NCBI GenBank assembly: GCA_015068525.1
Contig: SVKJ01000014.1
Coordinates: forward strand, 1 to 38,773
From: Oscillospiraceae bacterium
GTDB taxonomy: Bacteria > Bacillota > Clostridia > UMGS1840 > HGM11507
Direction: 5' to 3'
Length of the DNA: 38,773 bases
This document shows, one piece after another, positions 30,577 through 38,653 of the stretch (positions are counted from its first letter, which is position 1; every line of letters begins with the position of its first letter). The position numbers were made by a program, and so were the translations under genes. Under the pieces are notes generated by a model. The model searched no databases. It was not told the origin of the DNA and worked only from the letters and a program-made list of their open reading frames with translations.

Positions 30577-31029
30577 ATGGCTATAAGACAAATTTTAAAA
30601 GAAGGCGACGAAACTTTAAATAAAGTTTCAAGAAAAGTTGAAAAGATAGATGAACGTGTTCTTCAACTTTTAGACGATATGAAAGAAACTATGTATAAAG
30701 CTGACGGTGTCGGTCTTGCCGCACCTCAGGTAGGAATACTTAAAAGAGTTGTTGTTATCGATATCGGTGACGGTGTTTTAGAACTTATAAATCCTGAAAT
30801 TATATGTTCAACAGGCGAACAATACGAAGTTGAAGGGTGTTTATCTCTTCCCGGCGTATCAGGAATAACCGAGCGACCAATGAATGTTCAGGTTGTTGCT
30901 CTTGACCGTGAGGGCTATCAGGTTGAAGTAACAGGAACAGGGCTTTTAGCAAGAGCATTATGTCATGAAATTGATCATCTTGACGGAATACTCTTCCGTA
31001 AGAGGGTTACCGAGTATTGCGAGGATTAG
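30577..31029 (+). CDS. def: Peptide deformylase
   Basis: Metalloenzyme that removes the formyl group from nascent proteins. The 150 residues contain all three motifs: GLAAPQVG (46-53), EGCLSLPG (86-93, metal-binding Cys 88) and CHEIDHLDG (129-137, His 130 and 134, catalytic Glu 131). It lies 13 bp after priA and 3 bp before fmt, whose product adds the formyl group, so the two opposing enzymes are co-expressed. Confidence 0.97.
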   Translation: MAIRQILKEGDETLNKVSRKVEKIDERVLQLLDDMKETMYKADGVGLAAPQVGILKRVVVIDIGDGVLELINPEIICSTGEQYEVEGCLSLPGVSGITERPMNVQVVALDREGYQVEVTGTGLLARALCHEIDHLDGILFRKRVTEYCED

Positions 31030-31032
31030 AAT

Positions 31033-31974
31033 ATGAAAGTTATTTTTATGGGAACTCCTGATTTTAGTGTTCCATGTTTAGAAATGCTTATAAAAGAAGG
31101 GTATGAAGTTCCCCTTGTTGTCACTCAGCCTGACAGGCAAAGAGGAAGAGGTCATAAAGTAAGTTTTTCACCTGTTAAAGAACTTGCTCTTAGTATGAAT
31201 ATTCCTGTTTTTCAGCCTGAATCGTTAAAGAACAATGAACTTTTATCTTATCTTGATGAAATAAAACCTGATGTTATAGTTGTCGTGGCTTACGGGAAAC
31301 TTCTTCCTAAGTACATTCTTGATTATCCTAAGTACGGATGCATAAACGTTCACGCTTCCCTTCTTCCTAAATTAAGAGGAGCAGCGCCTATTCAGTGGAG
31401 CGTTATAAACGGAGATACTGTTACAGGCGTTACAACAATGCTTATGGATAAGGGAATGGATACGGGCGATATTTTATATAAATCTCAGATTGAAATTGAA
31501 GAAAATGATACTGCGGGAAGTTTATTTGAAAAATTGAAAGTTCTTGGCGCCTCCCTTCTTAAAACCACTTTAATTAAAGTTAAAGACGGAAAGGCAGTAA
31601 GAATTAAGCAAAACGAGGAAGAAGCAACTTACGCACCTATGATTTTAAAAAAAGATGCACTTATTGATTTTTCCAAAACTCCCGAAGAAATTATAAATAA
31701 ATTAAGAGGTCTTAACCCTGTACCTGTTGCCTGTACTTATCTTAACGGTAAGAAGATAAAAATCTACGAAGGTTTTTTAGGCGAAGAAACAGATGATACT
31801 GATTATGGTAAAATATGGGGTTATATTGAAGATAAAGGTCTTGGAATAGTATGCAAAGGTAAAATTTTATATATAAAAGAACTCCATGCGGAAAATTCAA
31901 GAAAGATGTCGGTTTCAGAATATATGTTAGGTCACAAAATTGAACCGGGCGATTATTTTAAAAGCGAGGCTTAA
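31033..31974 (+). CDS. fmt: Methionyl-tRNA formyltransferase
   Basis: Formylates initiator Met-tRNA using 10-formyltetrahydrofolate. The 313 residues are standard. Visible are the N-terminal MGTPDFSVPCLEML, the active-site NVHASLLPKLRGAAPIQW with the Asn-His pair and SLLP folate-binding signature, and GVTTMLMDKGMDTGDIL carrying the catalytic Asp. The C-terminal domain (about 205 on) binds tRNA. The cofactor is supplied in part by the fhs enzyme encoded 2.5 kb downstream. Confidence 0.96.
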   Translation: MKVIFMGTPDFSVPCLEMLIKEGYEVPLVVTQPDRQRGRGHKVSFSPVKELALSMNIPVFQPESLKNNELLSYLDEIKPDVIVVVAYGKLLPKYILDYPKYGCINVHASLLPKLRGAAPIQWSVINGDTVTGVTTMLMDKGMDTGDILYKSQIEIEENDTAGSLFEKLKVLGASLLKTTLIKVKDGKAVRIKQNEEEATYAPMILKKDALIDFSKTPEEIINKLRGLNPVPVACTYLNGKKIKIYEGFLGEETDDTDYGKIWGYIEDKGLGIVCKGKILYIKELHAENSRKMSVSEYMLGHKIEPGDYFKSEA

Positions 31975-31979
31975 AACTT

Positions 31980-32669
31980 ATGTTTAATCTTTATATGACA
32001 GATTATCTTTATCTTATCCTTGTTGTACCTGCACTTATTTTGGCGCTTTTTGCACAAGGGTATGTAAAATCAACATTTAATAAGTATTCCAAAGTTTTAA
32101 CAGCATATACTTCAAACACTTTAGTTGAAAATATGCTTAGAAAGAATGAAATTTCTGATGTTACAATTGTTTCGGGAACAGGTTATTTAAGCGACCATTA
32201 TGATATAAGAAGAAAAATTATAAGTTTGTCAGAACCTGTTTATGACTCTAAAAGCGTTGCCGCTTTAGGTGTTGCCTGCCACGAAGCAGGACATGCTCTA
32301 CAGTACAAATACGGATATTTTCCGATAAAATTAAGAAGTTATATTCTTCCTATAGTAAACTTTGCATCAGGCTCAGCACTTCCTATTGCACTTTTAGGGC
32401 TTTTGTTTTCAAACATTTTAATAAAAATCGGGGTAATATTATTTGCATCAACAGTTTTATTTCAGGTGCTTTTATTACCTATAGAGTTCAATGCATCAAA
32501 ATGTGCAATAAACGAACTTGATATTTCTCTTAGTGATGAAGAATTAAAAGGGGTTAAAAAAGTTTTAACTGCTGCGGCCCTTACCTACGTTGCATCTGCT
32601 TTGGTTTCGGTTGCAAACTTTTTAAGAATAGTTCTTATATTAAACAGAAGAAATGATAGGCGAAATTGA
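31980..32669 (+). CDS. Zinc metallopeptidase, YugP family
   Basis: Membrane zinc-dependent peptidase of the YugP/DUF-type 'neutral zinc metallopeptidase' family. The 229 residues carry an N-terminal membrane helix (about 9-27), the HEAGHALQ motif (His 101, Glu 102, His 105) and a C-terminal hydrophobic region (about 120-160 and 195-220). It follows fmt by 5 bp; in many Clostridia the same gene sits between fmt and rsmB. Here rsmB and the following genes are missing and repeat DNA follows, so the usual cluster is broken at this point. Confidence 0.9.
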   Translation: MFNLYMTDYLYLILVVPALILALFAQGYVKSTFNKYSKVLTAYTSNTLVENMLRKNEISDVTIVSGTGYLSDHYDIRRKIISLSEPVYDSKSVAALGVACHEAGHALQYKYGYFPIKLRSYILPIVNFASGSALPIALLGLLFSNILIKIGVILFASTVLFQVLLLPIEFNASKCAINELDISLSDEELKGVKKVLTAAALTYVASALVSVANFLRIVLILNRRNDRRN

Positions 32670-32689
32670 TTACAATTATAATTAGGAAT

Positions 32690-32830
32690 GAAAAAAATGC
32701 GAAATGCGAAATTTAAAGTGCGAAATGAAGGTATCGATTGCACTGCAATCGATGAATTAAATTCATTAAATTTTCTTTAGAAAATTTAATACCGCAATTA
32801 TTCATTATTCATTATTAATTATTCATTACA
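32690..32830. repeat. Intergenic repeat block after the metallopeptidase gene
   Basis: No gene is supported between 32670 and 32879. Contains GCGAAATGCGAAAT direct repeats, hairpins ATCGATTGC-ACT-GCAATCGAT (32733-32753) and ATTAAATTTTC-TTTA-GAAAATTTAAT (32765-32790), then CCGCAATTATTCATTATTCA with a further ATTAATTATTCATT. The last string is the reverse complement of the one at about 4027-4061, so both belong to one dispersed family. Confidence 0.75.
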
Positions 32831-32879
32831 TTGTAGGAAATGGATTTATCCATTCCAATACGGAAGGGGATGTTATAAA

Positions 32880-33113
32880 ATGAAAAAGGATACTCAAATT
32901 CCGCTCTGGACTCAGGAAAATCCAAGTATATGCAGGTACTGTGCTTTTGCTAAAAGATTTTCTTTAACGGAAGATGTATATTGTGAAAAAAAGAAGAATT
33001 TCATAAAGGAAGATGACACCTGCAAAAAGTTTAAATTTGATATATTAAAAAAAGAATTAAGGCGAAGAAAACTTTTTACATCAACGCATACACCTGAGGA
33101 GTTTGAAATTTAA
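32880..33113 (+). CDS. Small cysteine-containing protein of unknown function (77 aa)
   Basis: Unrecognised 77-residue basic protein. Four cysteines (18, 21, 35, 48) in a C-x2-C...C...C pattern (ICRYCAFAKR, VYCEKK, DTCKKF) suggest a small metal-binding fold, and the C-terminus is rich in Lys and Arg (KKELRRRK). A ribosome site (GGAAGGGGAT) lies before the ATG and the MATE gene begins 2 bp after the stop, so it is probably a real gene in an operon with the exporter. Similar small Cys-rich proteins occur in Clostridia without known function. Confidence 0.7.
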   Translation: MKKDTQIPLWTQENPSICRYCAFAKRFSLTEDVYCEKKKNFIKEDDTCKKFKFDILKKELRRRKLFTSTHTPEEFEI

Positions 33114-33115
33114 AA

Positions 33116-34456
33116 ATGAACAGCAGAAGTTTTTATAAGCACTTTATACTTATTGCACTGCCTATGGCTTTTCAGAACCTTGTGACAACATCAGTTAACT
33201 TAATTGACAATCTTATGATAGGTCAGTTAGGGGATATTCCTGTTGCGGCTGTCGGCCTTGCAAATAAAGTATTCTTTATATATACACTTGTTATTTTCGG
33301 ACTGTGCAGCGGAGCAAGTGCTTTTGTATCACAGTATTGGGGAAAAGAGGATTACAAAGGAATTAAAAAAGTTGTTTTAATCAAATTTTTAATTTCAATT
33401 TCAGTTTCAGTAATCTTTGCATTTCTTACTTTCTTTTTTACCGAAAATATTATGGCACTTTTAACCGATGATTTATCTGTTATAAAAGAGGGTACGAAAT
33501 ACTTAAAAATTATTGCTCCGTCATTCCTGCTTGCAGGTATTATTTATGTTTTTTCATATACCTTAAAAGCACTTGAGCATCCAAAAATTCCACTCTTTGC
33601 TTCACTTTTGTCAATCGGGATAAATGCATCGTTAAACTATATCTTAATTTTTGGAAAACTCGGTTTTTCTCCGATGGGAGTATCGGGTGCCGCTATTGCT
33701 ACGCTAACGGCAAGAATATTTGAATGTATATTTATTGTTATTTTATCACACCAGAAACTTAAATTCTTATTTAAAGATTTTTATGAATATAAAGGTATAA
33801 CCAAAGACTTTTTAAAAGGATTTTTATTAAAAGTTATTCCTGTTATTTTTAACGAAACTCTATGGTCAATCGCTATGACTATTATGGTTGCAATATATGC
33901 AAGAATTTCAACCGAAGCAGTTGCAGCTGTTAACATAATAAACATTTTAAAGGATTTGACAAGTGTCTTCTTTATCGGAGCAGGTAATGCAGCAGGAGTA
34001 TGTATAGGTAAACTGATAGGCACAAAAAGATATGATGAGGCTTACGATAAAACGATTAAACTTTCAGTCATCGTACCTTTATTTGCACTTACACTCGGAC
34101 TTATTACAATATTTATCTGCCCGCATTTTCTATCAATGTTCAATATATCAGATGAGGCTGTAAATATTGCAATAAAACTGTATTTAATTATAGTTTTATT
34201 TATGCCTGTAGCATCTTTTAACCATCTTACTATCTGCGGAAGTTTAAGAGCGGGAGGCGACACCTTGTTCTGCTTACTTGCTGACGGTGGGTCAGTATGG
34301 ACTGTCGGTGTTTTAGGTACATATGTTTCAGGAATTTGTTTAGGGCTTCCTATTCTTCCTGTTTATATAATTTCAAGATGCGAGGAAATTATAAAAATGA
34401 TTTTTCTTCTTGTAAGAATTTGCAGGAAGAAATGGATAAAAGATTTAGTAAATTAA
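33116..34456 (+). CDS. MATE family efflux transporter
   Basis: Cation-driven exporter of the multidrug and toxic-compound extrusion family. The 446 residues show twelve hydrophobic helices in two homologous halves; the start ALPMAFQNLVTTSVNLIDNL of the first half with GQLGDIPVAAVGLANK is the typical MATE opening, and GAGNAAGVCIGKLIG marks the second half. Substrate is unknown. It is coupled to the preceding small gene and lies 15 bp upstream of fhs. The shadow of a possible partner cannot be inferred from this context. Confidence 0.93.
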   Translation: MNSRSFYKHFILIALPMAFQNLVTTSVNLIDNLMIGQLGDIPVAAVGLANKVFFIYTLVIFGLCSGASAFVSQYWGKEDYKGIKKVVLIKFLISISVSVIFAFLTFFFTENIMALLTDDLSVIKEGTKYLKIIAPSFLLAGIIYVFSYTLKALEHPKIPLFASLLSIGINASLNYILIFGKLGFSPMGVSGAAIATLTARIFECIFIVILSHQKLKFLFKDFYEYKGITKDFLKGFLLKVIPVIFNETLWSIAMTIMVAIYARISTEAVAAVNIINILKDLTSVFFIGAGNAAGVCIGKLIGTKRYDEAYDKTIKLSVIVPLFALTLGLITIFICPHFLSMFNISDEAVNIAIKLYLIIVLFMPVASFNHLTICGSLRAGGDTLFCLLADGGSVWTVGVLGTYVSGICLGLPILPVYIISRCEEIIKMIFLLVRICRKKWIKDLVN

Positions 34457-34471
34457 AAGGGGGACTTTAAA

Positions 34472-36142
34472 ATGCTAAGCGATATCAAAATTGCACAAGA
34501 AGCAAAAATGGAACCAATTGTAAAAATTGCAGAAAAACTTGATATTTCGGAAGACGAAATTGAACTTTACGGAAAATACAAGGGCAAACTTTCCTTTGAT
34601 TTAATCAACCGTGTTAAAAATAATGAAGACGGAAAACTTATTTTAGTTACTGCTATAAACCCCACACCTGCAGGAGAAGGTAAAACAACAACAACTGTCG
34701 GTCTTGGACAAGCCTTTTTCAAACTCGGTAAAAAATCCTTGATTGCATTAAGAGAACCATCACTTGGTCCTACATTCGGTGTTAAAGGCGGTGCAGCAGG
34801 CGGCGGATATTCCCAGGTTGTTCCTATGGAGGATATAAACCTTCATTTCACAGGAGATATGCACGCTATCACATCTGCCAATAACCTTTTATGTGCAATG
34901 GCAGATAACCATATCCATCAGGGTAACGCTTTGGGACTTGACCCTAAAAGCATAAAAATAAAAAGAGTTCTTGATATAAATGACAGAAACTTAAGAAATG
35001 TTGTTATAGGTCTTGGTGAAAAGGTTGACGGTCAGGTAAGAGAAGACCATTTTATGATTACTGTTGCATGTGAAATTATGGCAATCTTATGCTTATCTTC
35101 CGACCTTATGGACTTAAAAGACCGACTAAAGAAAATTATAGTTGGCTATTCTTATGACGGTAAGATAATTACCGCAGGAGATTTAAAAGCAGAAGGTGCT
35201 ATGACTGCACTTTTAAAAGATGCAATAAAACCTAACCTTGTGCAGACTTTGGAAAATTCGCCTTGTATTATTCACGGCGGACCTTTTGCAAATATTGCTC
35301 ATGGCTGTAACAGTTTAATCGCTACCAAACTTTCGCTAAAACTTTGCGATTACGTTATTACAGAAGCAGGTTTTGGTGCAGATTTGGGTGCTGAAAAATT
35401 CCTTGATATAAAATGCCGTCTTGGCAACTTAAAACCTTCCCTTGTAGTTTTAGTTGCTACAATACGTGCATTAAAATATAACGGTGGTGTTAAAAAAGAA
35501 GATTTAGCAACTGAAAATATTGATGCACTTAAAAAAGGAATTGTTAATTTAGGAAAACACATAGAAAATGTTAAAAAGTTTGGACTTCCTGTTGTTGTTG
35601 CCTTAAATCACTTCTTTACTGACACAGAAAAAGAAGTAGAAACAGTAAAAGAATACTGCGAAAACTTAGGTGTTAAATGCGAAATTTCAAAATGCTTTGC
35701 AGAGGGCGGAGAGGGTACTATGGACCTTGCAAACACTGTCCTTGATACTTTGGAAAATGAAAAAGCTTCCTTTAAACCGATATATGAAGATAATTTATCA
35801 ATAAAAGAAAAAATCAAAAAAGTTGTTACTGAAATTTATGGTGGGTTAGATGTTATATACGAACCAAAAGCAAATAAGGAAATTGACTTTTTAGAAAAGA
35901 ACGGATTTTCTTCCATGCCTGTTTGTATGGCAAAAACTCAGTACTCACTTTCAGATAATCCTGCACTTTTAGGAAGACCTGAAGGCTTTACTGTTACAGT
36001 AAGAGATTTATATGTAAACGCCGGTGCAGGTTTTATAACCGTTCTTACAGGAAAAATTATGACTATGCCGGGTCTTCCAAAAATACCTGCGGCAGAAAAA
36101 GTAGATGTTGATGAATTTGGAGTTATAGATGGACTTTTCTAA
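34472..36142 (+). CDS. fhs: Formate--tetrahydrofolate ligase
   Basis: Makes 10-formyltetrahydrofolate from formate, ATP and tetrahydrofolate; feeds purine synthesis, Met-tRNA formylation and, in acetogens, the methyl branch of the acetyl-CoA pathway. The 556 residues match the family. The P-loop TPAGEGKTTTTVGLGQAF starts at residue 65; REPSLGPTFGVKGGAAGGGY and EAGFGADLGAEKF are invariant segments. RBS GGGGGA lies before the ATG. The gene overlaps tsaE by 14 nt at its 3' end. Its presence alone does not show acetogenesis, since fermenting Clostridia carry it too. Confidence 0.97.
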   Translation: MLSDIKIAQEAKMEPIVKIAEKLDISEDEIELYGKYKGKLSFDLINRVKNNEDGKLILVTAINPTPAGEGKTTTTVGLGQAFFKLGKKSLIALREPSLGPTFGVKGGAAGGGYSQVVPMEDINLHFTGDMHAITSANNLLCAMADNHIHQGNALGLDPKSIKIKRVLDINDRNLRNVVIGLGEKVDGQVREDHFMITVACEIMAILCLSSDLMDLKDRLKKIIVGYSYDGKIITAGDLKAEGAMTALLKDAIKPNLVQTLENSPCIIHGGPFANIAHGCNSLIATKLSLKLCDYVITEAGFGADLGAEKFLDIKCRLGNLKPSLVVLVATIRALKYNGGVKKEDLATENIDALKKGIVNLGKHIENVKKFGLPVVVALNHFFTDTEKEVETVKEYCENLGVKCEISKCFAEGGEGTMDLANTVLDTLENEKASFKPIYEDNLSIKEKIKKVVTEIYGGLDVIYEPKANKEIDFLEKNGFSSMPVCMAKTQYSLSDNPALLGRPEGFTVTVRDLYVNAGAGFITVLTGKIMTMPGLPKIPAAEKVDVDEFGVIDGLF

Positions 36143-36560
36143 AAAAACATTATTAAATGAAAATGAAACAAAAGAATTTGCAAAAGAATTTGCAAAAACA
36201 TTAAAGCCCGGAGATATTGTAACTTTAGACGGCGATTTGGGCGCAGGTAAAACCGTATTTACCAAAGGAATTTGCGAATACTTTAATGTAAAAGACTATG
36301 TTGTCAGCCCTACATATACAATTGTAAATGAGTACAGGGGTGATATTCCCATCTACCATTTTGATATTTACAGACTGGAAGAAGAGGAAGAACTTTACAA
36401 CATAGGCTTTTACGAATACCTAAATCCTGATGCTCTTGTTATCGTAGAGTGGGCAGAAAAAATTCCTGAAGCGTTTTATGGGTATAAGCTAAAAAAAGTG
36501 CAGATTATAAAAGGCGAAGATGAAAAAAGAACGATTACAGTAAAGGAGGAAGAAAATTGA
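36129..36560 (+). CDS. tsaE: tRNA threonylcarbamoyladenosine biosynthesis ATPase TsaE
   Basis: P-loop ATPase that works with TsaB and TsaD to make the t6A37 modification of ANN-decoding tRNAs. The 143 residues contain the Walker A GDLGAGKTVFTKG (35-47), the SPTYTIVNEY segment and the family motif YHFDIYRLEEEEELYNIGFY with VIVEWAEK. It begins inside the end of fhs and overlaps tsaB by 4 nt. TsaD and the L-threonylcarbamoyl-AMP synthase are not in the window. Confidence 0.95.
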   Translation: MDFSKKTLLNENETKEFAKEFAKTLKPGDIVTLDGDLGAGKTVFTKGICEYFNVKDYVVSPTYTIVNEYRGDIPIYHFDIYRLEEEEELYNIGFYEYLNPDALVIVEWAEKIPEAFYGYKLKKVQIIKGEDEKRTITVKEEEN

Positions 36561-37237
36561 TAATACTCGGCATTGATTCCTCAACAAAAACCGCGTCAGT
36601 TGCAATTTGTGATAATGATAAAGTAATTGTTGACTTTACTCTTAACCACACACGCACACACTCGGAGAAACTACTTGAAATGATAGATATGTCACTAAAA
36701 ATTTCAAAACTTAAAATTTCGGATATTGATGCATTCGCTGTAACAAAAGGTCCGGGCTCTTTTACGGGTTTAAGAATAGGTCTTGCAACTATAAAGGGGC
36801 TTTGCCATGCACTAAATAAGCCCTGCTATCTTACATCTACAATATCGGCACTTTTTGAAAGTGTAAATAACGAGTATTCTAATGATATAATTTACGCTCC
36901 TATTATGGACGCGAGAAGAAATGAAGTCTATGCAGGTGCATTTTTAAACGGCGAAAGAATAATTGAAGACTCTGCCCTTCCCATAAGCGATTTTATTGAC
37001 AAATTAAAAGAATTTGAGTTTAAAAAAATTGTTTTTACAGGTGACGGAGTTTATCCAAATATTGAAATAATTAAAGAAAAATTAAGCGATAAATGTTCAT
37101 TTGCTCCTGAACATCTCATAAACGGATGCGGTGCAGGAGTTATAAAATCAGCAATTAAAGAAAATAACAAAGTAACTTATGACAATATTCTGCCATCATA
37201 CTTAAGACCATCTCAGGCAGAAAGAATGAAATTATAA
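36557..37237 (+). CDS. tsaB: tRNA threonylcarbamoyladenosine biosynthesis protein TsaB
   Basis: Non-catalytic partner that dimerises with TsaD in t6A synthesis. The 226 residues belong to the ASKHA fold: GIDSSTKTASVAI at the N-terminus and VTKGPGSFTGLRIGLATIKG near residue 63. The start is TTG (36557-36559) preceded by AAAGGAGG, a strong ribosome site; the TTG overlaps the tsaE stop codon (TTGA). It is the last gene before an 81-bp repeat-containing gap. Confidence 0.94.
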   Translation: MIILGIDSSTKTASVAICDNDKVIVDFTLNHTRTHSEKLLEMIDMSLKISKLKISDIDAFAVTKGPGSFTGLRIGLATIKGLCHALNKPCYLTSTISALFESVNNEYSNDIIYAPIMDARRNEVYAGAFLNGERIIEDSALPISDFIDKLKEFEFKKIVFTGDGVYPNIEIIKEKLSDKCSFAPEHLINGCGAGVIKSAIKENNKVTYDNILPSYLRPSQAERMKL

Positions 37238-37318
37238 TTAGGAATTAGGAATGAGGAATAAAGGTAAAAACGCGTAATGCGTTTTTGAATTAAATTCATT
37301 AAAAGGAGACTTACTATT
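37238..37318. repeat. Short AGGAATTAGGAATGAGG repeat unit
   Basis: TTAGGAATTAGGAATGAGG (37239-37257) is followed by the hairpin AAAAACGC-GTAAT-GCGTTTTT and GAATTAAATTC. The first string matches both ends of the 17336-17555 element and 9080-9114, so this is a small member of that family. The rpiB ribosome site AAAGGAG follows. Confidence 0.75.
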
Positions 37319-37753
37319 ATGAAAATTGCAATCGGTGCCGATCATGGTGCTTTTGAACTAAAGGAAGTATTAAAAGAATATCTTTTAAATAAAGGTTATG
37401 AAATTTTAGACTGTGGTACATATGACTTAAACAGCGTTGACTATCCTGATATAGCAGAAAAAACAGCAAAGCATTTAACAGACGGAAGTTGTGAAAAAGG
37501 AATTCTTCTTTGCGGAACAGGGATTGGAATTTCAATTGCCGCAAACAAAATAGATGGTATCCGCGCTGCACTATGCACTAACGAATACTGTGCAAAAATG
37601 TCAAGAAATCATAATAATGCCAATATCTTATGTATGGGCGCAAGAGTGACAGGCGTTGAACTTGCAAAATCGATTTTAGATACATTTTTAAAAGAAGAAT
37701 TTGAAGGCGGAAGGCATCAGGTAAGGGTTGACAAAATAATGAAATTAAAGTAA
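37319..37753 (+). CDS. rpiB: Ribose-5-phosphate isomerase B
   Basis: Interconverts ribulose-5-phosphate and ribose-5-phosphate in the pentose phosphate pathway; related enzymes act on allose or galactose phosphates. The 144 residues are of normal length. Visible are the GADHGAFELKE opening (Asp 8, His 9), the active-site Cys 65 in LLCGTGIGISIAANK, and SRNHNNANILCMGARVTG. AAAGGAG lies before the ATG. In many Clostridia rpiB stands next to upp, as here, which links ribose-phosphate and uracil salvage toward PRPP and UMP. Confidence 0.95.
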   Translation: MKIAIGADHGAFELKEVLKEYLLNKGYEILDCGTYDLNSVDYPDIAEKTAKHLTDGSCEKGILLCGTGIGISIAANKIDGIRAALCTNEYCAKMSRNHNNANILCMGARVTGVELAKSILDTFLKEEFEGGRHQVRVDKIMKLK

Positions 37754-37762
37754 AATTAAAGT

Positions 37763-37906
37763 GATTTCATCTTTGATGAAATCAGCGATATAAATTCCTG
37801 ACGGAATTTGCGATATACATTGCGGTGCGATATATCCTGATAGATGCGATATGTCCCTTCGGGACGAGAATGCATATATTGTAGGGTTCGTCGTCCTCGA
37901 CGAACC
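37763..37906. repeat. Hairpin-ladder array with GCGATATA linkers (copy C)
   Basis: The 225-bp rpiB-upp gap holds GATTTCATC-TTT-GATGAAATC (37763-37783), then AGCGATATAAATTCC-TGAC-GGAATT and further GCGATAT linkers at about 37810, 37828 and 37846, with GTCCC-TTC-GGGAC (37853-37865) and a 9-bp hairpin GGTTCGTCG-TCCT-CGACGAACC (37885-37906). The first hundred bases match the array at 25442-25600 apart from an internal segment missing here. Confidence 0.85.
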
Positions 37907-37917
37907 GCAAAAATGTA

Positions 37918-37950
37918 TTGACAAAACAACCGAAAAATAAATTGTATAAT
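37918..37950 (+). promoter_or_regulatory. Possible upp promoter (wide spacer)
   Basis: TTGACA (37918-37923) and TATAAT (37945-37950) precede upp, but the spacer is 21 nt. Both hexamers match consensus exactly, so a promoter is likely in this short gap, though the true -35 may be another sequence. Confidence 0.5.
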
Positions 37951-37978
37951 AATTATAAATATAAATGGAGGTTTTATT

Positions 37979-38608
37979 ATGGGTAAAGTAACTGTTATGG
38001 ATCATCCTCTTTTGATTCATAAAATGTCTCTTTTAAGAGATAAGAAAACAAGCAGTAAGGAATTTCGTGAACTGGTTAAAGAAGTAGCAATGCTTATGTG
38101 CTATGAAACCACAAGAGATTTAAGTCTTAAAGAAATTGAAATAGAAACACCTATTTGCACTGCTAAAACGAAGGTTATTTCAGGAAAAGCACTTGCTTTA
38201 GTTCCGATTCTTCGAGCAGGGCTTGGTATGGTTGACGGTATGCTTAACCTTATCCCCGCAGCAAAAGTGGGACATATAGGTTTATACAGGGACCCTGAAA
38301 CATTTAAACCTGTTGAATACTATTGCAAATTACCAAATAATATAGAACTTCGTGATGTTATCGTTTTAGATCCTATGCTTGCAACAGGCGGTTCTGCAAT
38401 CGATGCAATCTCTTTACTTAAAGAAAAAGGATGTACAAGCATTAAATTCGTATGTCTTTGCGCTGCTCCTGAAGGAATTGAAGCACTAAAAGAAGCACAT
38501 CCTGATGTTGATATATACTGCGGTGCAGTTGATGAAAAACTTAACGACCATAAATATATCGTTCCTGGCCTTGGTGATGCCGGCGATAGAATATTTGGAA
38601 CTAAATAA
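37979..38608 (+). CDS. upp: Uracil phosphoribosyltransferase
   Basis: Pyrimidine-salvage enzyme that joins uracil and PRPP to give UMP. The 209 residues match the family. Visible are the N-terminal MDHPLLIHKMSLLRDKKTSS, the PRPP-binding motif VLDPMLATGGSAIDAI, and the uracil-binding C-terminal loop GLGDAGDRIFGTK. TGGAGG lies 9 nt before the ATG. Behind the stop codon there is only a weak hairpin (AGTTTG-ATTC-CAAACT) and then an insertion sequence. Confidence 0.97.
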   Translation: MGKVTVMDHPLLIHKMSLLRDKKTSSKEFRELVKEVAMLMCYETTRDLSLKEIEIETPICTAKTKVISGKALALVPILRAGLGMVDGMLNLIPAAKVGHIGLYRDPETFKPVEYYCKLPNNIELRDVIVLDPMLATGGSAIDAISLLKEKGCTSIKFVCLCAAPEGIEALKEAHPDVDIYCGAVDEKLNDHKYIVPGLGDAGDRIFGTK

Positions 38609-38653
38609 GTTTGATTCCAAACTAAAAGGTAAAAAAAAACGGTAGGTTTGATA

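Noticed and set aside
37745..38020. A 91-codon minus-strand frame across the rpiB-upp gap
   Set aside because: It is made of the hairpin repeats and the start of upp; it has no independent support.
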